Assembly (NCBI GenBank): GCA_963691655.1
Contig: OY829326.1
Span: 69,495,235-69,559,234 of the forward strand
DNA: 64,000 nucleotides
DNA from: Toxonevra muliebris
Taxonomy: Eukaryota; Arthropoda; Insecta; Diptera; Pallopteridae
Direction of reading: 5' to 3'
The translations under genes and the position numbers were made by a program. The notes beneath the pieces are model-generated. The model did no database searches. It was not told where the DNA came from and saw only the letters and a list, made by a program, of their open reading frames with translations. Below are positions 8,429 to 21,165 of the stretch, piece after piece (positions within the stretch are counted from its first letter, which is position 1; the number at the start of each line of letters is the position of its first letter).

Positions 8429-11164
8429 GATAATAGTAATATTTCCGAAATGAAATTTGGAAATTTGTTTCTTTTTTCTTCTTTTCCTATAGGAATACGG
8501 GAAAAAAAATCAAATTTTCCCATGGATTTAATCTCGGAAATATTTAAAATAGAGCTTATAGTGTTATAGAAATTTCACTACGGTTTCTTAACTTTTCGGT
8601 AGATAGGCATTATAAATGATATCCCAGGTTTTTTCCACTTTGTATATCATTTCTGGTACAGCGCAATTTGACTGTGAAAAAAGTAATCGAGTGTAGTTAC
8701 CTGCCACAAATTAAGCGAATTCACAAATGTTTAAAGAAAAACCAGCTGTTAACCAATATTTACGTACGTGTTATTCAATGGGAATGAAATTGTATTGGCA
8801 TTGACATTAACATTTTAAATGAAAATTAAGTAGCTTGTTTATTAGAATTACTTTTTTCAATGATAATAAGATATGCTTGGTATTTTTATAAAATTTTTCA
8901 ATCATATTAGCCTCGTTTTTTTCACCTATTTACTTAGTGATAAAACGAAATCCGTTGACATTTGTATGAACAAAAATCAATTATGTTTTACAGATTTTAC
9001 CATTTATTTTTACCGGCCGGACAATTTCTAAATTTTAAAGCCTTTGATGAGAAAATGGTTTTTCGAAGCTTGCCAGAGTGTGCTCTGTCTACTCTATTCT
9101 GTTCCATAATAAGTATAAGATTATTCCAAAATAAATAATCCCCAATCATTATGCATATACTTATATATAAATGAAACAGTTGTGTTTAATACTTTCTCAA
9201 ACTTCACCCTCAAGAAAAATTAAAAAATATGACAGAAAATGCTGGAATCTGTCGCAACTGTATCCATACGTTAGTCAAATAATTTGCTTAGAAATAATTA
9301 ATTTCAATAACTTTTTTTTTGTTAAATTTGTTGTACAAATGCTTAAAAATTGTTTTCCAAATAAGTAGAAAAGATCGGTACATATATGCACACAAAAATT
9401 TTTCCAATATTTATTACCGTCAGACAAACGAATCTCATTATGTATTTACATAGAGAAACGCGTCATTAACATTTGCACTTGTATTTACATTACTTTTTTT
9501 TTTTTTTTTTTTAATTTTTAATATTATTATTATATTGTTATTTATACAATTGTTTTGGAAATTTGTTTCATAAACATGATGACAAAAAAAGAAAAATAAA
9601 AGAATGAAACAAAAAACAGAAAGAGGGAGTTGGAATAAATATGTTAAAAAACAAATTGGTGTTGAATCAATTATATTTTGTTTTTAACTAAAAAATTATA
9701 GATATTCGATAATGAAAAAAACCCAGTTGAAAATGTCTTCTATCTGTCAACAGAAATGTTTCAATGGTTAAGTTAGCGTCAGTAAGAAGTATCCTTGAGT
9801 TGTTTAATTATGCAGGTGATTGATGGTAAATTACTGTGTAGTTTAGTTAATGGGATTTTTTATAGGTTCCGAAAATATAAGACTTAATAACTACTCGCTC
9901 CATAGGATATCACAATGGATCAATAGGTCTCAGCCCCAACAACATAATCTAACCTAAGACCTAATAATCTTGTTATGTTTAAAAGGAAATTTGAATAACG
10001 AGAAATATTGCCGAAATATGTAGAACTTGGCAATAGCCGAATTCCCTGGCGGGTCTTATGCAGGGTTTTATCAATGAAGATCTGATACATTTGGATCCTT
10101 GAGTCTAAATTACAATAGTGCGTCATGACATCGGTAGTGGCAGTAAAATAAAATCAGCTGTTCAGCCAGTAAATTTAAAAATGGGGTTAAGCAGAGCAGC
10201 GCTGCAAACTGCCATGACGAGCTATTCCAATTTAAGCTTATGTCATAAATCGAAATAAAGATCAAAATTGACGCAAAACAGGATCTTTCGGAAATATCAG
10301 GACCTATTAGTGCTTGTACACATATAGTGCTTTCGCCATGACTACAAGCGGATTCAGGCATTTTCGAAAGGGGAGTTTTAATATTTTCGTCTATAAGAAT
10401 TTTTTTTTTATTTATAAAACGATCAAAATATATGAGAATTTTGTAAAAACCCCTCTCTAAGATCCACAATTGATCATGACTGACTCTTCTAGTAAGAATG
10501 CTATGCCAGGCAATAAGCTAGTAAAATTGTTTTCCCACTGGATGTCATGCCTTATGAAAAACTTAGAGTATCACAAATCAAACTTTATGACTGTTGAAAA
10601 TATGGTTTCACATTTGAAAACGAAACCCATTTTATCGGATAACAGGATTGAGCATATAGCAGTTTAAGTCTCTATTGACTGAGCAAAAAAAAAAAAAAAA
10701 ACAAACAAAAAAAGTATGTATATTTTAGGGTATGGAGAAATGTTTTGTTAAAAGTGAACTGTAGATAGTGAATTTAAATTGAATTACATAAACAAATTTG
10801 TATTGTTCGGCAAACTAAATTTGTAAAAGTGATTAATTTCAGAGCTCCAAAACTCCAAGAGTAAAAATTGCCTAAGAAAATCTTTTCACCTCGCCATTCA
10901 GATTCGACAAAAACTGAAGATGGGCCAGAGAAACAAAATACTGCTTCGGATTGGGGAAACAGCTATCTCAATAATAATAAGATTGGTGACAAATGCACAA
11001 TTATTATTTGGCATCCGAATTACTTTATCTTCTCGCTTTCATTGCATTGAAACATTGCTGTTTGAAAATAGTACTCGGAAAACTCTCATTAGTCCGGAGT
11101 TTGTCTAAAATCTGTCTAAAATACCTATCATACGTTTACAAAAATAGCACTCAACATATAAATG

Positions 11165-11216
11165 AATGCGAGAAACTCGGTTTAGGCCCTCAACAGGTTG
11201 TTGCGCCATAATGCAT
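11165..11216 (+). repeat. 3'-tail motif of the Jockey-type family, second copy
   Basis: It reads 'ctcggtttaggccctcaac' then 'ggttgttgcgccataatg', matching the tail at 8385. The preceding ~300 bp (10860-11160) probably belong to the same decayed copy, but no domain can be read there. Confidence 0.45.
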
Positions 11217-12188
11217 TTCAAGAAAAAAATAAATGTTTCCGACTTGCGTAGACTCAAAAGAGTTGATATTTATAATCATTTGTAGAGAAAAAATATCATA
11301 CGCTAGGAATCCAATTAACCAATCATAATTTTTAGTTGCCATTGAAGTGAGAGTGTAATTCTCTCAATATTCGCAATATATAGAATTTGAAAAGAATTGA
11401 TACATATTTATAATCATGAACAAAGAGAAAATATCTCAAAAATGTGAGTGAAATTATCTCAATATTTGCAATAGAATCAAGTTAAGTTTTTCTTTTCTTC
11501 TCATAATATTCTTAGTGAAATATTTAGAACCAGATGATTTTCCGCAGTAACCTTCTCAAGTTACTAAATGACACTAAATGGATTTAACATAAATGCTAAA
11601 ACCTATGTAAAATAAAAATCCTTCTTACTAATATTTAATCCTAAAAGGAGTAAATTTATTTCCCAGAGGGAAACGGCTATCACGCTAACCTAACTTAGAT
11701 TCCAGCAGGATTCAAATCTGAATTGTCACGAGGCACTACACAGAGAATTGCTGGATCAAGAAACGCTTACTCGCCCCATCGTGGTTCGAAATCGGAACAA
11801 ATCATATTTTTATAGTTGGTTTTTCAATATGTTTATTTTACAGTTTCATATCAAATAACTGATATTTCTCCTCCTAAAATTATTTAAAATTTGGTAGAAG
11901 ATAACACATATTAAAAGGCATACTAAGTTGATCGAAGTAAAAAATTAAATATATTTATAATGACCACAAAATACCTCCAATATCATGGCAAATACAATAA
12001 CTCGAAAATATGACATAATAATTTGGGTAATATTTTGTACAGACGATTCTTGGCTAAACAGTTAACCATGAAATAGACATGGGAGTAGTTGGATAAGAAG
12101 TCTGCCAAAAATAGGTATGGACCGCCCACATTGAGATGCATCCGCATATGTCGGATTGTTTTGTGTCTTTCATATATAGCATTTTCGG

Positions 12189-12322
12189 ATTAAATGAAAC
12201 CTTTTTCAGAATACAATAAATGAAACCTTCTTCAAATTAAATGAAACTTTATTCAAATTAAATAAAACTTATTTTAAATTAAATTAAACTTTTTCAAATT
12301 AAATGAAACCTCTGATCAAAAA
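12189..12322 (+). repeat. Minisatellite, ~24-bp unit
   Basis: About six imperfect copies of 'aaattaaatgaaactttttc'. It is non-coding and lies upstream of the mariner. Confidence 0.8.
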
Positions 12323-12868
12323 TTAAATGAATCGACGCTGAAAACTCTTAAAAGCAATAAAATATCGGATTTGGGTAGCATTTCACTAGAACTGCTTAAT
12401 GCTTATGCTAATAACACAGTCCAACAAAAAATTTTATGCGCGAGATTTTCCAACGGTTTTATAGTAATTCAGGGTCGCTGTTGATGACTGCGTACACAGT
12501 TTTTCTCCATCACATCTAGTTCTCCCACAATATAAACCTGATGGCTATTCTTTATTTCAAACGAATCCAATTTGAATTGAATTTGAAGCTGAACTATTGT
12601 GTGCCTTGCTTATGGTTGCAGAACGATATATGTTGAAGAGCTATGTAGCAAGGAGATAGAAAGGCCAGAGCACATTATGTCTAGGTAAAGGTCTAATGAA
12701 CGCAGTCGTTTTTGTTAAAAAACTCCATCCTACCACATGATATATGTAGTGTCCTTAAAGAGAAAATAAATTTTCATACAAGAAATTAACTTTAAAGGAA
12801 TAATAAAAAACTAGAATATGCCGCAGTGATCTGGGAACATCATGTCTACCGCTTTTTTTATCTATCTA

Positions 12869-12895
12869 TTGGGAGTATGAATGTATAAACTCGTA
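12869..12895 (+). repeat. mariner left terminal inverted repeat
   Basis: 27 bp beginning TTGGGAGTATGAATGTATAA; 26 of 27 bases match the reverse complement of the right end. Confidence 0.95.
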
Positions 12896-13040
12896 ATTGT
12901 GACTAACTTCATATCTATCATACGCGCCATTTTTTTGACATTGACAGCTATTCTATCTCAAAGAGCGCCAAAAATACTATAAGAATTGATCTGTCAAATA
13001 ATTTTCATAATTTTATAAAAGTGTTTTACTATAGCTGAAA

Positions 13041-14081
13041 ATGTCGAATTTCGTGCCAACAAAACAGCATTTGGGGGAAGTTTTAATTTGCTTCTTCCAT
13101 TTAAAGAAAAACGCAACTGAAGCGCATCGTTTACTCACTGAAGCTTATCCTGATTGTGCTATAGACGTTAGAATGTGTCAGGTGTGGTATGCCCGTTTCA
13201 AAAGTGGTGATTTTGATGTTGAAGACGGGGAACGTTCAGGCGGCCCGAAAAAGTTCGAAGATGAAGAATTGAAGGCATTACTCGAAGAAGATTCATGTCA
13301 AGCGCAACAAGAACTTGCAGAATCTTTAGGAATTGATCAATCAACCATTTCTAAATGATTAAAAGCATTGGGAATGATTCAAAAGCATGGAAATTGGGTG
13401 CCGTACGAATTGAAGCCGAGAGACGTCGAACGACGATTTTTCACATGTGAACTGTTGATTGAACGACAGAAAAGAAAGGGTTTTCGGCGTCGTATTGTGA
13501 CTGGCGATGAAAAGTGGATACGTTACGATAACCCAAAGCGGAAAAAATCATGGTGACCGCCCGGACATGCATCAACATCAACGGCAAAGCCGAACATCCA
13601 TGGATCCAAGCTCATGCTGTGTATTTGGTGGGATATGAAAGGTGTCGTGTATTATGAGCTGTTGAAACCGAATGAAACGATCACTGGCGACCTCTACCGA
13701 CTACAATTGATGCGTTTGAGACGAGCATTAAAGAACAAGTGGCCAGAATATGAGAATGGACACGACGAAGTTATTCTTCAGCACGACAATGCTCGGCCGC
13801 ATGTTGCAAGGCAAGTAAAAACATACTTGGAAACACTGAAATGGGAAGTGCTACCCTACCCGCCGTATTCTCCAGACATTGCTCCTTCTGATTACCACTT
13901 GTTCCGATCGATGACACATGGCCTGGCTGAACAGCACTTCCGTTCTTTCGAAGAACTCAAAAAATGGGTCGATTCGTGGATAGCCTCAAAAGATGAGGAG
14001 TTCTTTCGACGCGGAATCCGTATGCTACCAGAAAGATGGGAAAAGGTTGTGGCTAACGATGGACAATACTTTAAAGAATAA
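13041..14081 (+). pseudogene. mariner transposase with two nonsense codons
   Basis: One frame of 346 codons, the normal length for mariner. The N-terminal helix-turn-helix part includes GDFDVEDGERSGGPKKFEDE. The catalytic triad is D,D34D: TGDEKW (first Asp), HDNARPH (second), and YSPDIAPSDYHLF (third, 34 residues after the second). The motif WVPYELKPRDVERR is also present. Stops are TGA at 13356-13358, where a CGA Arg codon is expected (a C-to-T change), and TGA at 13554-13556 after KRKKSW. With only two stops and all catalytic Asp present, decay is young. No host gene role is suggested. Confidence 0.95.
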
Positions 14082-14127
14082 ATTTTTAATCACTTTTTCA
14101 CAATAAATGTCCAAATTACGAAAAAAA

Positions 14128-14154
14128 TACGAGTTTACACATTCATACTCCCAA
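14128..14154 (-). repeat. mariner right terminal inverted repeat
   Basis: 27 bp reading TTGGGAGTATGAATGTGTAA from the outside inward; followed by TA at 14155. Confidence 0.95.
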
Positions 14155-14652
14155 TAAGTAACTAGATTCATTGGTATTTTCACCCACTCAATTGTTTTGT
14201 ATGCATTATTACACAGTAACTTGGCTTGAAACGAAGTGATTTCCGACTGGGAAAACGAGTATAGAAATACATACATGCACGAATATCATGATAAATGAGT
14301 TTTTCCATTTCCCTCATGATATAGTAATGTAAAATTAACATTTTAACAGTTTTAATTTTTTTGTTCTTTTCAAATGAAATAATATACAAATTTTGTTCTA
14401 GATACTCAATGTTAGTTTCAGTTAATTTTAGTTATTTTTATTTTTACATTTTTCCTTTGTATTTTATAGATACAAAAATTAAAAATACATATTTTAAAAG
14501 ATAATATTAGCATTAGTTACTAGTTATAGTTTTAGTTATATACATACGGTTTTTTTGTTTTATTTTTTTTTTTTTTTTTTGAAGAGGAATATTATTTTGT
14601 AGGAAAACTACTTTTGAAGGAAGTAGGAAAGTTCTTCGTTTTTTGGTTGGTG

Positions 14653-14679
<27 letters not shown>
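14653..14679. repeat. Poly-T run of 27 next to the CrebA donor site
   Basis: Uninterrupted T run ending 12 bases before exon 2. In the CrebA transcript it is an A-run just after the donor GTAAGTTTTCTT. Confidence 0.95.
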
Positions 14680-14683
<4 letters not shown>

Positions 14684-14691
14684 AAACTTAC

Positions 14692-14905
14692 CATCCATTT
14701 TTGTTTGTAGACTTCGGGGTGAATCTGGTAATGAATCGCCATCACTGTTTAAACTATAAGAATGTTCCGTTTTTATTGGTAACGTACCATTTAATAATGC
14801 ATCCGATATTAGTTTATCATTTAAGATAACAGCAGGATCTTTAATGTCACGCTCCAGAAACCAATCATGCAAATCCGTATCGGTTGATATCTTTAAAGAT
14901 TCAGC
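14692..14905 (-). CDS. CrebA: CrebA coding exon 2: conserved N-terminal activation region
   Basis: The exon is 214 nt, 71 codons plus one base. The acceptor is TTACAG, then AESLKIST. It carries DLHDWFLERDIKDPAVILND, KLISDALLNGTLPIKTEHSY and SLPDSPRSLQTKMD, nearly the same as the Drosophila CrebA N-terminus. The donor is GTAAGTTTTC, leaving one G that joins AT of exon 3 to form Asp. PIKTE fits the simple sumoylation consensus. The exon begins in phase 0, so a separate upstream exon must supply the start codon and roughly the first 17 residues (by comparison with Drosophila). The Met-led sequence just upstream in the same frame is intronic. Confidence 0.96.
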
Positions 14906-16670
14906 CTGTAATGCAATAGAAAACAAAAAATTAGTATAAATTTTAAATAAATAAATTAAAAACAAACAAAAAAAAAATTATCGTATCAAATGTAAGTAAG
15001 TGATTTAATTTGTTTTCTTAACTAATTTGGTAGATAAATTAATAAAAATATAAAAAAATAAAACAAAATGAATTTTTTCTATAGCTTTTTAAACTCTCTT
15101 ACAACTTTAAATAGTTATTAGTTATTAGTTGAAAATATCCGTATGTAGGTACTTATTAATCTTATCAGCATGTATTTTTTTTTTTTTTTTTTTTGACATG
15201 TCTTGGAAATTAGATTTCTGCGCTCACTTACTGACACTTTCATTTCATTTGTAGGTTGGGAGGTCTACGTAAATAGTTAAGTATAATTCATAGATATTTA
15301 CAACTAAGTATGACTGAGAGACGTATAGTATATACATAGTAGTGGGTAACAGTTTTTGTAAACTGAAAAACTTGTTAAATGTAGCACGAGTTTCCATTCG
15401 ATACAATACAACAATGTAGAAAATACATACTTGAATACATACATATATACAAACATAGCGACAGTTAGACAAATAAAAATCAATCAGTGAAAACACTTTC
15501 AAATTTGTTTTTAATAGGTTTGTTTAGAAATCTTTTTTTTTTTTGTACATTTTTTTTCTGATGGGTATTTTTTTATTTTTTTTTTTGATAGGTTGTTTTT
15601 CTGATATGTTTTTTTTTTCCTTCTATTTTTTGATAATATATTTTGGCCTAGTTATAACCTTGAAAAGACTGCAAGTGCATTTGAAGATACACAAGCATAA
15701 CGAACCTACTTCTAAGTAAATACATACACGCAATATACCGGCACATGTTTTAAATTTTTTTATTTTTTATTTTTTTTTGAGATATGAAGCGAGTTTTTCA
15801 CACCTTCTTGTTTGGTTGACTGCTGTATATCTCAATGGAAAAATCAGTAAAGATATTGAAGTAATTATCAAAATGAAGTTACTATTATTATTATTCACTT
15901 CAAAGAAGGTTTTACTATTTTTTTAAAGTGCCATTTAAGTTATTAAATAAACTATGAAATGAAAACAACAATAATAATAATTATTATTATTATTACTAGC
16001 TAGAACGTGTAACAAATTTAGGGCATATTTCATGAATGTTGGCACTGGCGGATCCAGGTTGGGGGGCTTTAACACAAAAGCCAAAGTTTTTCGACAAATG
16101 AATCGCAGTTCCCAGAACTAGCATGCAGTCTTTGAAAAATAAACTAAATACAGTCATTAGCAGAACCAAATTAGGGGCCGGGACTGTTTTTGGGAAAAAA
16201 ATCCCCTTCTTGAATCTTGCTAATGAATATTTTTGGTATGTATGTTTTAACAGCTGTATCTATATTTTGATTGATATTTAATTTGTACATTTTCTTTTCT
16301 TTTTCTGATTTTTTAGGCCATATCTTGCATTTAGCTACCTCTCTATAATTCTAGATGAAATTAGAAACTCAGCATGTTTCAGTAATAAAAATGTGAACAT
16401 ATTTAGAGCGTTTTAATTCAATTACATTAATATCTACATAGGTTTCTCGTCTATCATTCTTGAGAGTTGATTAATTTAAAAAATATGAAATTGGCATGAG
16501 ATACTTTCTAATTATATCATAGAATACGATATAAAACTACATAAACGAACTGTCTATGTTTACAACGGATGAGAAGAATTTTGAACCCATATTAGCCTAG
16601 TCAAAATTTCCTATTGAAAGAGTGAGAGAGGGTCAAAATCTGTTTAAGCAAGCTTGTTTTCTTTATAGTA
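14906..16670 (-). other. CrebA first intron or upstream sequence, no gene seen
   Basis: AT-rich, with many T-runs (15180-15195, 15532-15545, 15580-15620) and an AAT/ATT microsatellite at 15968-15995. The start-codon exon of CrebA was sought as a GAYATHTGGGAY-like block on the minus strand and not found here. I see nothing else. Confidence 0.6.
15968..15995. repeat. AAT/ATT microsatellite
   Basis: A run of four AAT units is followed by ATT units, forming a small palindrome. Confidence 0.9.
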
Positions 16671-16671
16671 G

Positions 16672-17660
16672 GAATGGGCGATATATATCAAAAATATCGA
16701 TATATCATTATTTTTATCAAAATACTTTTGGATCGATATACCGATCATCAAAATTTTTAGTATGATATCTTTTTTCTTAAATTTTTTTTGTTTGAAACAT
16801 TTTTTTCGTTAATAAAAATTTTTGCATAATTTTTGCAATATTTTCCCTATATTCCGGTGATTTACTTAAATTTTTTCGTTCTCCCTTGCCCTTGTTTTCT
16901 CTATTTTGAATGAGTTAGAAAAATAAGAAAATTCTTCCGGAGAATTTTGAGCCGCATCCAAACCATTTGAAAGATTTTTCTCTGAAAGGAACACGATCTA
17001 TTCGAATTTACAAAGGCGATTGAACCACGTTCACTTTTCTAAACTATTATTTATGGCTCCAGTGAGCCAAAATGTGTGAAAGATGGCTAAAACAAAATAA
17101 ATGTTCACTTAAATTGCTTTATTTGAGTTAATTGTTCAACAATAGCAAATAATAAAAATAACAGACATGGGGAAGTTCACCTCAAGGGAACCCACTTTTA
17201 AAATTAGACTGGCTTAAACTTGTACAAAAATTAGTCCTATTAGGTAATTCATTTAGAAGATTTCGCCCAAAACGTTTTTGACAGATTCAATTTTTGAAAT
17301 AAAAAATAGTTTTGAGTTTTTTTTAAATTTTTTTTTTTTGGTTAAAAGAAACCTCAGGTCTTTTCCTTTGAGAACTTTGAGGCCCAAAAGACCGCTGAGA
17401 CTCGAAACACTCTTGGGGGTTTGCCAGCCTAGAGAGGATGCTGTGTAGAAAAATTTTTATTTCTGTATTTTTGTATTTTCAACTGTGCCGAGCATTGAAA
17501 CCGGGGACCCTGTGTAGCAGTCTAACACACAAGTAAAATGATAATATATTTTATTTCGCATTTTTTAATGCTATCTCTCAAGCAAACACAGCATATTTAA
17601 TATGATAATCTGTGCTTAAATTTTTTTTTTTGGTATATCGATATCTGTGTACGAGTAATT
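16672..17660. mobile_element. Possible hAT-like non-autonomous element remnant
   Basis: The left part reads 'aggaatgggcgatatatatc' followed by several ATCGATAT motifs; the right part has 'ggtatatcgatatctgtg' (17632-17649). Such GGGCGATAT...ATCGATA ends are common in hAT-type elements of insects. Inside, 17164-17255 is about 90 bp similar to 32302-32395 of the hAT-like element at 32028-33085. No exact ends or target duplication were found. Confidence 0.3.
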
Positions 17661-20600
17661 TCAGCAAGTTCAGACTAAAAAACAAGGGAAATGGGAAGTA
17701 ATTAAAAAGCTCTAAGATTTTTGGATTTTTTCATACATTTTTATTGAGGTTTAAGGAGAAAAAGTTAAAAAAACTCATCGTGAACCCAGTCTGGTATTTT
17801 CAGTGTTTAACCAACATTCTTAAGCCTACAAAATAATAAAATTAAAAAAAGGTACTTTCAGAGTTATTCACATATATTTGAAGGATCTTATGTCCTTGAA
17901 ACATTTTGTTCCTGAAATTTATTTTTTCCTACTTTTTTCTTAAAGTCCTCCGTATTACAATTTCAACGAACTTGTTTGTATTGTTGAATTGCCATTCTGA
18001 GCTCTCTTTTTCACATGTTCAAAAACTTAAAGTGACCACTGCACGTAAACCATAAGAGATAATAAAAAAATAAGTCCATATTCTCAAACCCTAAGATTTT
18101 CTCTACCGGCTTACAAAAGATCATCGATATCGAAGCTGTGTCTAAAACAATTTTAGTCGAAACTTGGAATTACCCATATGCTAAAAAAATTTCTATGTCG
18201 GAATATAAGAGATTTTAAAATTTAATAGAAACATTGTTGTTTTAGTATCGAACAATCTTGAAATAAAATTTAATTAAATTGAATTAAAAATTAATAAGAA
18301 TGTATTTTTAATTTAAAGTTGTAATAATCTTAATTCAGGGTTGTAACCACTTTGATTTAAGATCGATCAATATAATTTTAAAAAAGTAAGTCTAAAAATA
18401 AGGTTGAACAATTTTAAATCATTGCAAAAAATTTATATTTGATGACGGAACATTTTTAAAGAGATTTCAATTTGTTGGCGATATTTTGTATGCCTTTGAA
18501 GTCGTGAAAGTTGACGAGAATGTGGAAGCTGTTGGAAATATAGAAGTGGTCGAAAATGTGGTTAGTATTAAAAAAATCATCCTTACCGAAGATAACCAAA
18601 ATTTGGCAAAACTTCTCGAAGAATTCGGATTGGAAAATGTTCTGCAATATTTAAAGTGTAAGTTTATGACTCGAATTTTATCTTTATTCGGTAAATAATT
18701 TTATGCCATTTAATTTGAAACATGATTTCGAGCATATGACCACAGAGATGGCCCTAATATAATGTAGACTGCACATCCATCCAATTTTCGACCACTTTTT
18801 CTAGCATTAAGCGAACTTTTGCTGTTAAAATGTCTAACGTCGCATTTAGGGAAAAATATAGGCAAAATTCTAACTACTTTTTGTAATTTGGATATATCCA
18901 ATCTGTGGAAAATTAGTTTTATAGGCCTATCCAAAGTTGAGCTTCTAAGACTTAAGACTTTCTGAGAACAACTGTCAGAAATTTTCTTGCAGATGTATAC
19001 TCTCTTTGCAGGAAGGTTGAGAGAGGAAAAAAAATCCGCCTTAAGACTCTGGTTTCTATCTAATTCAGTCTCACGACAAGCGAACTCTTTAAATATAAAG
19101 TACTGAATTGCATCTCATAAGCAGTAGAAACGTCTAACAAACTATTAATAACTCGCAAGTTTTGGCTGGTATGGAATCTTGGAAGAACAGATAAACTTAA
19201 AAAAAAAAAACTCAAACGTAAACCTTTCAAGGTTTGGTGCAAAAACCTTGCTAAGTTGAAGTATATCTTTCATGAAAGCTCTATGAGATTCATTGGAGAT
19301 AAAGAAACTGTTGCCAGTTCCATAGTAGTTAGCTTAGTCTTAGAATCGTGTTTGGTAAATCTAATTTAATCACGTGTTTGGAAGGACCCCTAATTTATCT
19401 ATTTTGTGCAAAAAAAATGAAATTTTTAATATTCTTAGTTTTTTTTTAGGAGATTATTCATTGACTTTAAATTTTTTTAGATAAACAATTTTATGAAAGT
19501 GTGCTACAGACTGTACAGACAGTAGACATATTTTGTTATCATATTTTATCGATTCATGTTTGGGGGCACTCAGTGCTCCAGTACATTTTCCTATGGAAAT
19601 TAAATTGTTTCGTTGAAGTTATGTGAAAAATTCACAAAAATTTCTTTGCAGACGTTGAAGGCCCCAAACATGCTTCTAAGGTTAAATAAACTTAAATCTA
19701 TAACCCACCATTATGACACAAGAGCATTGCAATTTATGAATAGACAAATAGCTTCAATTTAAATATTTCAATATATTAATTTTAAAGAAAAATCTATTTC
19801 GTCAGAGTTTAAGTTTAAAACTTTAAATTAAATTGAAATTTACATGTTATTACATATGTACATACTACTGTATCATAGACAAATACAAATACCTAACCTA
19901 AACTTCAATTTACTAAAGCAAAAACATCGATTAAATAGAAACTGAAGAAGCCGCCGCCACAAACAAAAAAACTAAAAGCTAAAAACTAATAAACTGAAAA
20001 TGGTTAAAGAGGTTATTCACCTGTTACACCAGAAACAAATAAACAAAAAACTAAAAACGCTGGGTATTTGCTGCTACTAAGATTAAATGACTGCTGACAA
20101 AATATCAACATACCAAAATTATTTTCAATACTTATGGTCACAATGGTAAAGAAGAAAAGTTTATAAACTTGTGTGCTGATGCTGCGATAATGCTATACTC
20201 AGCTAAACAGCTACGAAATTAAATCTTTAGCTGAGAAATAACATGTTTAATATGTAATTTTATAAATATTTTTTTTTTATCCAAGCTTTTATTATAATTT
20301 TTCTTCTTATTATTGATTAACTAATTGCTACGCAGACTTACGCATAATTAAAGAAATTTCATTTTTTTTTTACGTTTGTTTGTTTTCAACTTGATTATTC
20401 ACATTTCTCATTTCACATATTCATAAACAATAATAATAAAATGACCTAATCTTTTATAAAATAAGGTAAACATATCTACGCATAAAATCACAAAAACAAA
20501 TACGTAAAGCTAACAAAAAAAGTTAAGAAAAAAATACATAAAGTAATAATAAATAATAATACAAAAAAAAAAATGAAGAGAATGACCGAAGCACGAGGCT

Positions 20601-20820
20601 CGGTTTCAGCATAAATAAAATTTCTTTGAGCCATTTTAGTTTTTTTAATTTTTGTTTTTTCTTTTGCTTATATTCTCTACGCCTTTTTCGTAACATTTCT
20701 GTAACTAAAAAAAAACAGAAAAAAAATTGCCAATTCTTAACAATTTTTGAAAAATAAAATAAAAATAGTTCGTTGAACTTTTTACATATTTTATTTACGC
20801 TTCGTTGCTGCTGCTGCACA
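17660..20820. other. AT-rich stretch, no supported gene
   Basis: Contains a short open frame on the plus strand (18486-18698) with the piece LAKLLEEFGLENVLQYLK, which I cannot assign. A second open frame (18710-18934, minus) is also unassigned. No splice pattern, repeat or RNA gene was recognised. Confidence 0.4.
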
Positions 20821-21165
20821 AAAAAAGCAAAAACAAACGAACGGAATAAAAGTTAAGAAATTCTGTCTGTTGTAAGCCAGGCTTTTATTATTATATGTAC
20901 GTACGTATACCTATATTTCATGTATCCGCATAGTATAGAACGAGTAATGCATGCAAGTTCTGTTATCACAATTATCACTTTATTGTAATGAGCCGCAATG
21001 CGCAGCTCAGCACAGCACAGTAAAAAAGAGAAAAGCAATAATGAAAAACCTGCTGGGTATAAATACATGCATACATACATTGTGGCACATATCTGTTCAA
21101 CATTAACCCATGTGTGAGTTCAAATGCCTGGCCAGTTTTATTTCACCTTTGTAACGGTGTTTTTT

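Larger units (their letters stand above)
12869..14154 (+). mobile_element. mariner-family transposon, complete ends, inactive
   Basis: The element is 1286 bp, flanked by TA on both sides (12867-12868 and 14155-14156), as for Tc1/mariner insertions. Terminal inverted repeats of 27 bp start TTGGGAGTATGAATG and differ at one position. It holds one full-length transposase frame with two stop codons and no frameshift. It sits inside the 11-kb CrebA intron, opposite in direction to the gene. The transposase resembles the Mos1/mauritiana-like type in the N-terminal wording (MSNFVPTKQHL); exact subfamily not tested. Confidence 0.96.
3658..14691 (-). other. CrebA: 11-kb CrebA intron between coding exons 2 and 3
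   Basis: On the minus strand it runs from donor GTAAGTTTTC (14682-14691) to acceptor ATAAG (3658-3662). It splits an Asp codon (phase 1). It holds a low-complexity tract (4.3-5.0 kb), Jockey-type debris (6.7-8.4 and about 11.2 kb), a minisatellite (12.2 kb) and a mariner (12.87-14.15 kb). A 27-base T run (14653-14679, A run in the transcript) begins three bases inside the donor-proximal end. The stretches 3658-4330, 5050-6700, 8430-11160 and 11220-12180 show only AT-rich sequence to me. Confidence 0.9.

Noticed and set aside
10110..10469. 119-codon minus-strand frame as a gene
   Set aside because: No recognisable domain, mixed hydrophobic composition, no splice or promoter context.
18486..18698. 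Host exon with LLEEFGLENVLQYLK
   Set aside because: A weak resemblance to SAM-like helices only; not enough to call a domain or a gene.
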